DNA from: Deltaproteobacteria bacterium
GTDB lineage: Bacteria; Desulfobacterota; WTBG01; CAIYCZ01; CAIRTM01
DNA: 47,389 nucleotides
Assembly: GCA_024276465.1 (NCBI GenBank)
Contig: JAJRXD010000013.1
Coordinates: forward strand, 1 to 47,389
Direction: 5' to 3'
A model generated the notes under the pieces. That model had not been told where the DNA came from, ran no database searches, and worked only from the letters and a program-made list of their open reading frames with translations. Position numbers and translations under genes: made by a program. Each line of letters starts with the position of its first letter. Within the stretch, counting starts at the first letter, position 1. This document shows, piece by piece, positions 24,527 through 32,323 of this stretch.

Positions 24527-25855
24527 ATGAATTCTTCCCAAAATTCCCATCAGACCAGGAGAAAACTGTTTGGAATAGAAATGCCCGATGACTTGACAAA
24601 ACTCAATTTCTACTCTGTTTTCTGGTGTGCGATGGTGTTGATTTTAGCGCTATCCTATGTGAGTGTAATACAGCCCATATGTTTAAAAGAGGTTATAGGA
24701 ATATCCCCTGCCCATTTTGGAAAAATAAATGCTAACCTGATCTTTTTGAACGAGATAGCAGCCATTCTTTTTCTGGGGGTGGCGGGAGTTCTTTCGGATA
24801 AATATGGAAGAAAGATCCTGATGACCTTTGGTCTTTTTTTTGGCGGGATAATTTTCATATTATATGGTTATTCCGATCTGATCGCCAAGGCTTTAGGAGT
24901 TAATTCTCTCTTAATAGTCTTTATTATAAGATTCCTGTATGCAGCAGCTCTTGCCTTTGCATGGCCGCAAATCTATGCAATTATAGGTGACTATACCTTT
25001 CAGTCAAGCAGGGGCAAGGGGATGGCTGTGATGGGCATGTGCTGTGCCTTGGGGCCGCTGATTGCTTTTACGCTCATGGCGGCAATACCTGCCAGGTTCG
25101 GTATTCTTCCCGCTTTTTATGCGTGCGGGCTTATATGTATACTGGGTGCCCTTGCTTCCAGGTTCGGAGTAGTTGACAGAGTTCACAAAGATCATCGTAA
25201 AGTTGATGAATCCATGGGAGCCATAAAGCCTCTGAAGGAAGCATTTAAGGTTCTGAAGCATAACCCTGCGCTTAAGATGTGCTATGGGGCCGCGTTTACT
25301 TCGCGGGCTGATGTGGCAATCCTTGGAACATTTATGATCATGTGGTCCGTTAAAGTTGCGGATGATTTCAACATCTCAAACGCCAGGGCCACAATGCAGG
25401 CGGGGCTGACCGTGGGAATATCTGCTATTGTCGGGATTATTACAGCTCCTCTATGGGGTATTATAACTGACAGGTGGGGAAGACTCCAAAGCCTTGTCCT
25501 TGGCCTGGGACTGGTAGGCTCAGGATTTTGTCTCCTGGCAACAGCCTCCGACCCTTTCGGCATGTGGGCAAAGATTAGCATGGTAATCTGCGGAGCCGGC
25601 CAGTTTGGGGCATTAACCGCATCCACAACCCTTACAGCTGACCTGTCACCTAAAAAGATTCTTGGTTCTATTCTTGGTGGCTTTAACACATTTGGAGCAA
25701 TAGGAATTTTTATACTTGGGAATATCGGCGGACTCGTTTTCGACTCAATAGGCTATGGAAGCCCCTTCATGATCCTTGGCTCAGCCAATCTCGTGGTTAT
25801 GGCATGGGCGCTCCTGATATTAAAAGCTAAGCCTGCGATGGAAACAAACAGCTGA
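24527..25855 (+). CDS. MFS transporter
   Basis: This encodes 442 residues with twelve predicted TM segments. MFS motif A is present between TM2 and TM3 (GVLSDKYGRKILM), and a related GIITDRWGRLQSL lies between TM8 and TM9. CGUGG-type coupling residues cannot be judged by eye. A polar region near residues 225-245 forms the usual central cytoplasmic loop. The direction (import or export) and substrate are unknown. The gene stands alone behind the 24255 promoter and its long leader. CGGAGAT precedes the ATG. Confidence 0.88.
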   Translation: MNSSQNSHQTRRKLFGIEMPDDLTKLNFYSVFWCAMVLILALSYVSVIQPICLKEVIGISPAHFGKINANLIFLNEIAAILFLGVAGVLSDKYGRKILMTFGLFFGGIIFILYGYSDLIAKALGVNSLLIVFIIRFLYAAALAFAWPQIYAIIGDYTFQSSRGKGMAVMGMCCALGPLIAFTLMAAIPARFGILPAFYACGLICILGALASRFGVVDRVHKDHRKVDESMGAIKPLKEAFKVLKHNPALKMCYGAAFTSRADVAILGTFMIMWSVKVADDFNISNARATMQAGLTVGISAIVGIITAPLWGIITDRWGRLQSLVLGLGLVGSGFCLLATASDPFGMWAKISMVICGAGQFGALTASTTLTADLSPKKILGSILGGFNTFGAIGIFILGNIGGLVFDSIGYGSPFMILGSANLVVMAWALLILKAKPAMETNS

Positions 25856-25874
25856 CACTGTAATAAATGTGGAG

Positions 25875-25917
25875 CTGTAAAATTCTCTTATCTCGCTGAG
25901 AGGGGAAGTTTTTACAG
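25875..25917 (+). terminator. Hairpin after the MFS gene
   Basis: CTGTAAAA-TTCTCT (25875 on) pairs with AGAG-ggga-AGTTTTTACAG (ending 25917), followed by a T-rich stretch. It starts about 20 bp after the transporter stop. Confidence 0.45.
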
Positions 25918-26005
25918 TAATTGATTTTGATTGTTTTGGATACATACTTTATAGCCCCTGCACTAAAGTCCGGGAGTAAGTTAGGATGAATCCGGTAAGT
26001 TGATG

Positions 26006-26197
26006 CTATACAGCAAAGCGTCTTAATTTGTGTTTTCTGCGGGCCGCCTCAATGCTTTTGCGTTTCTTTTTGACACTGGGCTTCTCATAATATCTTCTTT
26101 GTCTAAGCTCCCGTTGAAGACCATCCCTCTGAATCTTTTTTTTGAGGATTCTGATGGCCTTTTCAATATCGCCCCTGACTTCAACCGTGATGGACAT
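26006..26197 (-). CDS. rpsU: Ribosomal protein bS21
   Basis: This encodes 63 residues. It is the small-subunit protein bS21 near the anti-Shine-Dalgarno region of 16S rRNA. The family pattern EKAIRILKKKIQRDGLQREL, RRYYEKPSVKKKRK and the basic end are all present. The ATG at 26195-26197 has a perfect AGGAGG. The longer frame to 26281 covers the promoter region and is not used. It is monocistronic here, not in the rpsU-dnaG-rpoD macro-operon. Confidence 0.96.
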   Translation of the reverse strand: MSITVEVRGDIEKAIRILKKKIQRDGLQRELRQRRYYEKPSVKKKRKSIEAARRKHKLRRFAV

Positions 26198-26248
26198 TAA
26201 ACCTCCTATTTCGTTGCTGATTTCACTCAAGTTTACATTAACTTTATT

Positions 26249-26277
26249 CTTATAAAATAAAACTGGTGAAATGTCAA
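26249..26277 (-). promoter_or_regulatory. rpsU promoter
   Basis: On the minus strand, TTGACA (26272-26277), a 17-bp spacer and TATAAG (26249-26254), about 50 bp before the rpsU ATG. Confidence 0.65.
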
Positions 26278-26311
26278 TCAAACAAAGGAATTATTATTAA
26301 TAGGTGAATCA

Positions 26312-26411
26312 CAGGCTGTTGAAAAATGCCCATCTGTCCCAATTATGTCGAAATTGCGCTCATTGTTCGCAATTTCGCGCGTCTTGCATCCGGACTTTTT
26401 TGAACAGCCTG
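26312..26411. repeat. 100-bp inverted-repeat element with nested hairpin
   Basis: CAGGCTGTT (26312-26320) and AACAGCCTG (26403-26411) are the ends, followed inward by A-rich and T-rich runs. Inside, CGAAATTGCG (26349-26358) pairs with CGCAATTTCG (26368-26377). No coding content. It is likely a small non-autonomous repeat. Confidence 0.7.
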
Positions 26412-26469
26412 AAAAAGCCTGATTTTTATTAATAGAAGTAGTCCTGCATAAAGAGGAATGGCTTTTTAT

Positions 26470-26497
26470 TTGACATACAGGAAATCTCTATGATAAT
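26470..26497 (+). promoter_or_regulatory. Promoter for the exported 252-aa protein gene
   Basis: TTGACA (26470-26475), a 16-bp spacer and GATAAT (26492-26497) preceded by T. It lies 40 bp before the ATG. Confidence 0.6.
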
Positions 26498-26536
26498 CTT
26501 TTGCCATATATTAAATGATTAAAGGCAGGGGATGTT

Positions 26537-27295
26537 ATGTTTTGTTTCAAAGCTGTAATAAAAAACAGAAGATTTTTGCAGTCTGCAGTAATTTTTTTAA
26601 ATTTTCTTTTCATTTCATCTGCCTGGGCTGAGACGCAAAGCGTATACCAATACATTGCTTCTCTGAGGGGAAGTTCATTGCCCGGTTATGCAAACAGCAA
26701 GTTAGATGAGATTGCTAACAGTCTGGAAACTGTTGGTAAAAAATTTATTACCACATCGAACGAAGAAGACTCTCTTCATGAAATCATCCGCATTCATAAT
26801 ACTACAAGATCCACATACGAGGCATTGAATCATTATGTATATGGCTGGAATACAACCATAGAATATATTTACCGTGCGAATATTGAAGCAGTAAAAAGGG
26901 GGGTTTCGGTTTCACGAACATTTATAATTTCCGACAACATTCTTGATGATTCTAAAAAACTCAATCATCTTCTTCGTATAATGGAGATACAGAATAAAGA
27001 TGGGATTAAGGTTTTTTATGGCCTGCAGAGGGATTTGAAAAAGGAACCGGATTATAACAAATATGTGTTTCTGGATGTTGGTCTCAGTGATGGCTCTGTT
27101 TTTGCCAAGGTTACTGCAGTAAGCATTAAAGGACCACAACCATACAGTGTTAATATTACGTGGAATAAAAATGAGATACAAAAACAAAGCCCCTTCCCGT
27201 TCCTAAAAAAATCCCGGTACATCCATCCTTTTGATGAAAGAGCAGAAAAGAAACTGTTAGAGATATCTGCGAAAAGCAGAGATTGCAGGCAATAG
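26537..27295 (+). CDS. Exported protein of unknown function, PLD-like in places
   Basis: This encodes 252 residues with a signal peptide (SAVIFLNFLFISSAWAET). The central part (about 85-170), with NTTRSTYEALNHYVYGW, the conserved AVKRGVSVSRTFIISD, and KDGIKVFYGLQ, resembles a domain in which a PLD-like fold is used without the HxK catalytic motif. Similar segments occur in some regulatory proteins. No HKD motif is present, so phospholipase or nuclease activity is unlikely. It stands alone with its own promoter. GGGGATGTT before the ATG gives only a weak ribosome site. Confidence 0.6.
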   Translation: MFCFKAVIKNRRFLQSAVIFLNFLFISSAWAETQSVYQYIASLRGSSLPGYANSKLDEIANSLETVGKKFITTSNEEDSLHEIIRIHNTTRSTYEALNHYVYGWNTTIEYIYRANIEAVKRGVSVSRTFIISDNILDDSKKLNHLLRIMEIQNKDGIKVFYGLQRDLKKEPDYNKYVFLDVGLSDGSVFAKVTAVSIKGPQPYSVNITWNKNEIQKQSPFPFLKKSRYIHPFDERAEKKLLEISAKSRDCRQ

Positions 27296-27339
27296 CAGTT
27301 TTTCTGATTTAAACTCAAAAAAACCAGCGGTTGTGTCTT

Positions 27340-28176
27340 TCAGGCAATAGTTTTTTTTGTCAGCCGGCTCAATTCATTCCACATTTTTTCCTGTGTTTTG
27401 CACCCCAGGAGGTTATTGCGTGAGGTTGCTTCGCGGAATGTTTCCATCAGGCCGGCAAGTAACTGAAGGTAAAAGGCACTTGCTGCAAGTGGAATAACGA
27501 TAAAAAAGATGATTTTTGTTAATCTGTTCTTTGGAGCCCCGAAATGCAAACCCTGTTTTTTAAGGCCGGTTGCAAAAATGAGCCCACCACCCTCAACTCC
27601 TCTTACATGGGGGAATGCAAGCCCGTGTTCTATTGCAGTTGGTACTATTGATTCTCTTCTTAATGCAGACTCAAGCAGGGTTTCAGGTTTTTCAACAAAG
27701 CCTTCTTCTGCCATTGTCATTAGTATTTCCGAAAGGGCCTCATCCCGTGTTGCACTGTTGAGCTGTGGAATCATAAGCCTGCTGGAGGAAAATCGGGCAA
27801 TACCGGCACTTGGTTTGGGGTGCTGCGATTTGATTCTTTTGAGCTGGCGCGGAAGGGCATCACGATAGTATATAATTCGGGTGCATCTTGGACACTGTGT
27901 CATCTTTTCCCCTACTTTGATCTCATATGCCATTATGGTGGGGACGGTTACTCCGCAGCCTGTACAAATACCTTCTGCCATGGGAACCACTGCTGTGGAA
28001 TAATGGTTCAGCAATTCATGGAAAAGTTTGTTTATTTCTTTGGGGAGATCATTTGAAAGTGCCTGGATTGAATTCTCAAGATCTTTTAAATAAGAGTCAG
28101 TGGTTAAAGCCTTTTGTTCTTCAAGGGTGAAGTGAAGGTCCTGCAGCTGTATTAATTCGTTGATTATTTGTTTCAT
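27340..28176 (-). CDS. Zinc-ribbon / PTS EIIA (fructose-mannitol type) fusion protein
   Basis: This encodes 278 residues. The N-terminal 60 residues are helical coiled coil. A C4 zinc ribbon follows (CTGCG at about 71-74 and CPRC at about 95-98) of the zf-RING_7/CdsZ type. The C-terminal 145 residues form a PTS EIIA type-2 domain (residues about 130-275), with the phospho-accepting His in EHGLAFPHVRG. No EIIB/EIIC transporter gene is adjacent. A regulatory, PtsN-like role in a phosphorelay is therefore more likely than sugar uptake. GGAGAT precedes the ATG. Confidence 0.75.
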   Translation of the reverse strand: MKQIINELIQLQDLHFTLEEQKALTTDSYLKDLENSIQALSNDLPKEINKLFHELLNHYSTAVVPMAEGICTGCGVTVPTIMAYEIKVGEKMTQCPRCTRIIYYRDALPRQLKRIKSQHPKPSAGIARFSSSRLMIPQLNSATRDEALSEILMTMAEEGFVEKPETLLESALRRESIVPTAIEHGLAFPHVRGVEGGGLIFATGLKKQGLHFGAPKNRLTKIIFFIVIPLAASAFYLQLLAGLMETFREATSRNNLLGCKTQEKMWNELSRLTKKTIA

Positions 28177-28423
28177 CTATTAATATCTCCATGGTAATAT
28201 GTTTTCAGGCTTGTGCTGTACGGATAAGGGTTGTTGCGTATCACAGTGTACACACCCAGATATGTTTCAGATAAAGTCAGCTAATTTAACAGCATTGAAC
28301 GGAAGTGATATGTTGTTAAATTAATCCCGACACAGCGGGATTTATGGAATCATGTTTTTAGAATCGCTCAATTCAGGTTTACAGAATAGTGAATAAGAAA
28401 AGATTTTACAAGGAAAATTTGCA

Positions 28424-29398
28424 ATGGCTTTAAAAATCAGGAGTACTTCAGTTTCGCTTAAAGAAATCAGTAAAGAGGAGATGTCCTTTGTTGTTACTGC
28501 AGGCAGAAGCATAAAAAGCCTTAAAACCTCAATAGCTAAAATTGGACTTGCAGCTCCCCCATACCTTGTTTTTTCTGAGGCAGATGGCTGTTACAGAATT
28601 GTTTGCGGTTTTTTACGCATCAAAGCTGTTACAGAGCTTGGATGGACAGAGGTGCCTGCAATGATTTTTGATTCCAAATCAGAGGAAGCTGAGCTGTTTC
28701 TGTTTTCGTTTTTTGAGAACCTTCCGCACAGAACATTTAATCCGGTAGAAAAAGCTAACATTGCTGAGAGGCTCCTTGAATATTTTTCTTAACAGATCAT
28801 AATTGAAACATATCTCCCACTTATGGGTCTTTCCCCGTCTGTCAGGGCAATGGATGACCTGCTGTCCATTATGAAGCTTGAAAACGAAATCAAGGAAGCC
28901 GTCATGAACGGAACCATAGCAGAAAAAAATGCAATCAGGCTTTCCCGGATGGAAAAAAACGACAGAATCTGTTTTTTCAGGATGTTTTGCAAGGTAAACA
29001 TGAGTTCCAGCAAGCAGGCAGAGATAATTGAAAACTGTTGTGATATAGCCCTCAGGGATAACATCTCCCTTAGAGATATTGCAGAAGACAGGGAGGTGGA
29101 GAGGATACTGGAGCAGGACTGTCTGACCCTGTCACAAAAGGGTGACAGCATCAGACAGTGGATAAGGTAAAAACGGTTTCCACGTCTCAGCAGTTCTGAG
29201 GAAAAATTTTTAAAGCTCAGAAAGAAACTTGACCTTCCGAAGAATGTTAAGATCACCCCGCCCCCATTTTTTGAAGGCGTGACCTGCAGCATACAGATTG
29301 ATTTTAAAACAGTTGAGGATCTGGTCAAGGCTGTGAAAAAGGTGAAAAAGGCGACCGTCTCTACAGCACTTAAGGAGTTTCTGGGGGGGAATCATTGA
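28424..29398 (+). pseudogene. ParB-like gene broken by two in-frame TAA codons
   Basis: One continuous frame of 325 codons is interrupted only by TAA at 28790-28792 and 29168-29170. Part 1 has the ParB N-terminal domain (IAKIGLAAPPYLVF, CGFLRIKAVTELGWTEVPAM, then FENLPHRTFNPVEKANIAER). Part 2 continues with the helix-turn-helix-like region (ETYLPLMGLSPSVRAMDDLL). Part 3 reads RFPRLSSSEEKFLKLRKKLD and VEDLVKAVKKVKKA to a TGA at 29396-29398. Both stops fit C-to-T changes of CAA. The last codons overlap the SPL gene start, as expected of an old operon. AAGGA precedes the ATG, and the first 122 codons could still be translated. Confidence 0.75.
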
Positions 29399-30489
29399 AC
29401 CATTTCATGCCGGAGAAGATTTTTGTAGAAGAAAGTGTAAAGAACCTGCCGTTTGCAAGGCAGGTTCTTGAGCGCTGCACAGGTTCCAGCGTTGAAACAG
29501 TTTCCAGCGCAAGAGAGTTAATCAGGTCTTTTCAAAAAAAAAGGGTGGCGGGTTTTGATGGAAAAAAAAATCTTCTGCTCTGCCAGAACAGGGGCCGGTT
29601 TCTTGAGCCCTGTCCAGGGACAAAAAAGCAGTATCTGTGCTGTGGCTATGCTATCCTGAACACTGGAACCGGATGTCCTTTGGATTGCTCCTACTGCGTA
29701 CTGCAGGCATATCTGAACAATCCTTTCATCACGCTTTTTGTTAACCGGGATGACATGATGGAAGAACTTGAAGCAAATGCTGCACTGATTAAGGGGAAAA
29801 TTGTTCGCCTGGGCACAGGTGAGTTTATGGACAGCCTTGCTCTTGAGCATCTGACAGGTTTTATTGCCTTTATAATGCCTTTTTTAAGAAAAAGGAAGCA
29901 GACAGTGCTTGAGCTGAAGACAAAAACCATTCATATTGAAAACCTGCTTGGCCTTGATCACGGCGGGGCAATTATTGTTTCATGGTCCCTTAATACTGAG
30001 GAGATAATACAAAGCCAGGAGAGGGGTACAGCACCTTTAAAGAGAAGGATATCTGCTGCATGCAGGATGATCGGAGATGGCTACAGGGTGGGCTTTCATT
30101 TTGACCCCTTGATATTTTATCCTGGCTGGGAAGACGGCTATAGAAGTGTTGTAGATTTGGTAGCAGAAAGCATCCCTCCATCAAGCATATCATGGATAAG
30201 TATCGGCTCCCTGCGCTACATGCCTCAGCTGAAAAATTCAGCGTATAAACGCTGGCCTGACACCAGAATCTTTTCTCAGGAATTTATTCCCGGGCTTGAT
30301 GGAAAGATGCGTTATATGCAGGATATAAGGGTTGAGATGTATTCGAAAATGACCGGGTGGCTGAGAGCATACTCTGAAGGACTTTTTATATATTACTGTA
30401 TGGAAAGCATGGATGTGTGGGATAAAACCCTTGGCTTTGCCCCATCATCCAATGCAGAGCTGAAAAAACTTATGGATCAGAGGCTTTAG
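29395..30489 (+). CDS. SPL-family radical SAM protein (spore photoproduct lyase-like)
   Basis: This encodes 364 residues. The radical SAM cluster motif is CPLDCSYC (Cys 94, 98, 101), as in spore photoproduct lyase. Flanking phrases are GTGCPLDCSYCVLQAYLNNP and VRLGTGEFMDSL, with the C-terminal SPL region VRVEMYSKM-like (IRVEMYSKM). The start is probably the TTG at 29395 with GGGGGGA upstream; an ATG follows at 29407. SPL repairs UV thymine dimers in dormant spores. Relatives in non-sporulating bacteria, often next to ParB-like genes as here, may repair DNA or do something else. The partner ParB-like gene is broken. Confidence 0.85.
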   Translation: MNHFMPEKIFVEESVKNLPFARQVLERCTGSSVETVSSARELIRSFQKKRVAGFDGKKNLLLCQNRGRFLEPCPGTKKQYLCCGYAILNTGTGCPLDCSYCVLQAYLNNPFITLFVNRDDMMEELEANAALIKGKIVRLGTGEFMDSLALEHLTGFIAFIMPFLRKRKQTVLELKTKTIHIENLLGLDHGGAIIVSWSLNTEEIIQSQERGTAPLKRRISAACRMIGDGYRVGFHFDPLIFYPGWEDGYRSVVDLVAESIPPSSISWISIGSLRYMPQLKNSAYKRWPDTRIFSQEFIPGLDGKMRYMQDIRVEMYSKMTGWLRAYSEGLFIYYCMESMDVWDKTLGFAPSSNAELKKLMDQRL

Positions 30490-30821
30490 TTCAATATAGA
30501 AACCCCTGCCCTCCTGCGAGGCCAGAATTTACAGGCTTTGCCGTGTGAACTGCATGTTTGAAAAGAGAAAAAATATGAACTGTTTTTAATATCGAATGCA
30601 GAATTTCGAATATCGAAGCAAAAAAACTTTATCATTGGGAATTTCCTGTTCGGAATTAATGCTGCACTCTGCTTGACATGTCTGGAAATTTACTCTATAT
30701 TTTTTGCAGTCAGAGGTATGTCATTATCTCTGTGCCAGGACAATAGTAGTGAGAATCTTCCATTATTTTTTTTACAAAAACAATGGGACACATCAATAAC
30801 TTCAATCATCGGGGTTAGAAA
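30490..30821. other. Intergenic region before the Mo-hydroxylase cluster
   Basis: This stretch has no gene. It has AT-rich sequence with a repeated ATATCGAATGC/TTCGAATATCG motif (about 30589-30618) of the kind seen in dispersed repeats, and the promoter at 30673. Confidence 0.4.
30673..30701 (+). promoter_or_regulatory. Promoter of the selenium/molybdenum hydroxylase cluster
   Basis: TTGACA (30673-30678), a 17-bp spacer and TATATT (30696-30701), about 120 bp before the first gene. Confidence 0.65.
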
Positions 30822-31832
30822 ATGAGACTTCCACGATTTGAATATGTAAAGGCATCAACAACAGGCGAAGCCCTGGCAGCACTGCAGGCAGGTGACGGGC
30901 AGACCCGGATTCTTGCGGGCGGCACAGACCTTTTGGTAAATATGAAATACCGCATAGAGCGGCCGGCAACAGTGATAGGGATCAGGACAATTGATGAGCT
31001 GTGCTCGGTGACAACGGGTTCTGACGGGTCGCTGCATCTGGGCGCAGGCGTCACGCTGAGCAGTCTTGCTGAAAACAGCCTTATAAAAGAGAGCTGTCCT
31101 GGCCTGGGCAGGGCCATAACAGCGGTAGGCTCAAAGCATATACGCAATATGGGTACCATAGGTGGCAATGCATGTCTGAACACCAGGTGCTGGTACTACA
31201 ATCAGTCGCAGCTGTGGCGGGATGCGAGGGAGGTGTGCCGCAAGGCGGGCGGGAATGTGTGCCACGCCATCAATGGCTCAGAGCGCTGCCACGCGATTAA
31301 CAGTTCAGATACGGCACCGATGCTGGTGGCTCTGGATGCAGAAATGGTGATACAGAACCGGGAAGGGGAGCGGCGGGTGTTAGCCCGGGAATTTTACCGG
31401 AATGACGGGGTGAGGTACAATGCTCTTGAGCCGGAAGAGATGTTAAGCAGGATAGAGATACCGCGTGGAAACACTGAGCGCAGGACAGCGTTTATCAAGA
31501 TTTGCAGCCGCAGGGGGCTTGATTTTGCCATGGCAAACATAGGGGCAGCAGTTAGTGTGAAGGCAGGCAGGTGCTCACAGGTCAGAATTGTTATAGGAGC
31601 TATTGCGTCACATCCTCTGATTCTGGAGAAGACTGCGGCAGTGGTGGAGGAGGGCGGCTTGAGCGAGGGGGGCATGGAGCAGGCAGCCGATACAGCGCGT
31701 ACAGAGTTAGGGACGCTTACAAATCTGTTTAGCAGCGCAGGGTACAAGCGGCAGCTGGCGCAGGTGCTGGTAAAGCGGGTATTACAGGAGCTGAAGGGAA
31801 GCAGCAGGAATAAAAGGAGGGCAGGGAAATGA
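30822..31832 (+). CDS. Mo-hydroxylase FAD subunit with extra [4Fe-4S] insertion
   Basis: This encodes 336 residues. It binds FAD through ILAGGTDLLVNM (about 30-41) and the loop GTIGGN, as in the CoxM/XdhB family. Residues 123-156 hold an insertion with Cys 123, 139, 147 and 156. The spacing (15, 7 and 8 residues between) is that of the [4Fe-4S] ligands in 4-hydroxybenzoyl-CoA reductase beta subunit, with the same CWYYNQSxxW and SSDTAP surroundings. It likely passes electrons between flavin, [2Fe-2S] and an external partner. It overlaps the next gene by 4 bp. The substrate of the complex is unknown. Confidence 0.88.
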   Translation: MRLPRFEYVKASTTGEALAALQAGDGQTRILAGGTDLLVNMKYRIERPATVIGIRTIDELCSVTTGSDGSLHLGAGVTLSSLAENSLIKESCPGLGRAITAVGSKHIRNMGTIGGNACLNTRCWYYNQSQLWRDAREVCRKAGGNVCHAINGSERCHAINSSDTAPMLVALDAEMVIQNREGERRVLAREFYRNDGVRYNALEPEEMLSRIEIPRGNTERRTAFIKICSRRGLDFAMANIGAAVSVKAGRCSQVRIVIGAIASHPLILEKTAAVVEEGGLSEGGMEQAADTARTELGTLTNLFSSAGYKRQLAQVLVKRVLQELKGSSRNKRRAGK

Positions 31833-32323
31833 AAAGGATGATAACACTGCAGGTAAATGGCGACACCTGCGAAGTGGCGGTAGAGCCATGGCATACGCTT
31901 CTTGATGTGCTGCGTGATCAGTTGCGTCTGACCGGGACCAAGAAGAGCTGCGGGATAGGGACATGCGGGGTGTGTACAGTAATTATGGATGGCCTGGCGA
32001 TACTATCCTGTTTGAAGCTGGCAATAGAAAGCCAGGGGCATGATATAACAACCATAGAGGGCCTTGGCAGTGCTGATGAATTAGACCCTGTGCAGCAGTC
32101 ATTCATAGAGCATGGTGCGATTCAGTGCGGATTTTGTACACCCGGGGTGATTATGAGCGCGAGGGCACTGCTGGATAAGAATCCCCAGCCGAGTGATGAG
32201 GATGTCCGGGAGGCGCTGTCAGGGACATTTTGCCGGTGCACAGGCCACATCAAGACAATTGAGGCGGTGAAGCATGCAGCGGAGAAGCAGGCAGGAGCGG
32301 GGGGCACAAGTGATGGTCAGTAA
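31829..32323 (+). CDS. Mo-hydroxylase 2x[2Fe-2S] subunit
   Basis: This encodes 164 residues, the normal CoxS/HcrC/XdhC-small-subunit length. The plant-type [2Fe-2S] domain has Cys 41, 46, 49 and 61 (CGIGTCGVC then C). The four-helix second-cluster domain has CGFC (100, 103) and CRC (135, 137). It carries electrons from molybdenum to FAD. Overlaps with both neighbours (4 bp upstream, 11 bp downstream) show tight operon coupling. Confidence 0.95.
   Translation: MKRMITLQVNGDTCEVAVEPWHTLLDVLRDQLRLTGTKKSCGIGTCGVCTVIMDGLAILSCLKLAIESQGHDITTIEGLGSADELDPVQQSFIEHGAIQCGFCTPGVIMSARALLDKNPQPSDEDVREALSGTFCRCTGHIKTIEAVKHAAEKQAGAGGTSDGQ

Noticed and set aside
26537-27295. Phospholipase D or nuclease activity for the exported protein
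   Set aside because: No HxKxxxxD motif is present; only a general resemblance of the central part.
28790-28792. Recoding of TAA as an amino acid in the ParB-like gene
   Set aside because: TAA is used as the normal stop for many other genes here (for example lon, hicA and the ParB-like gene's neighbours), so a genetic-code change is not supported; mutation is simpler.
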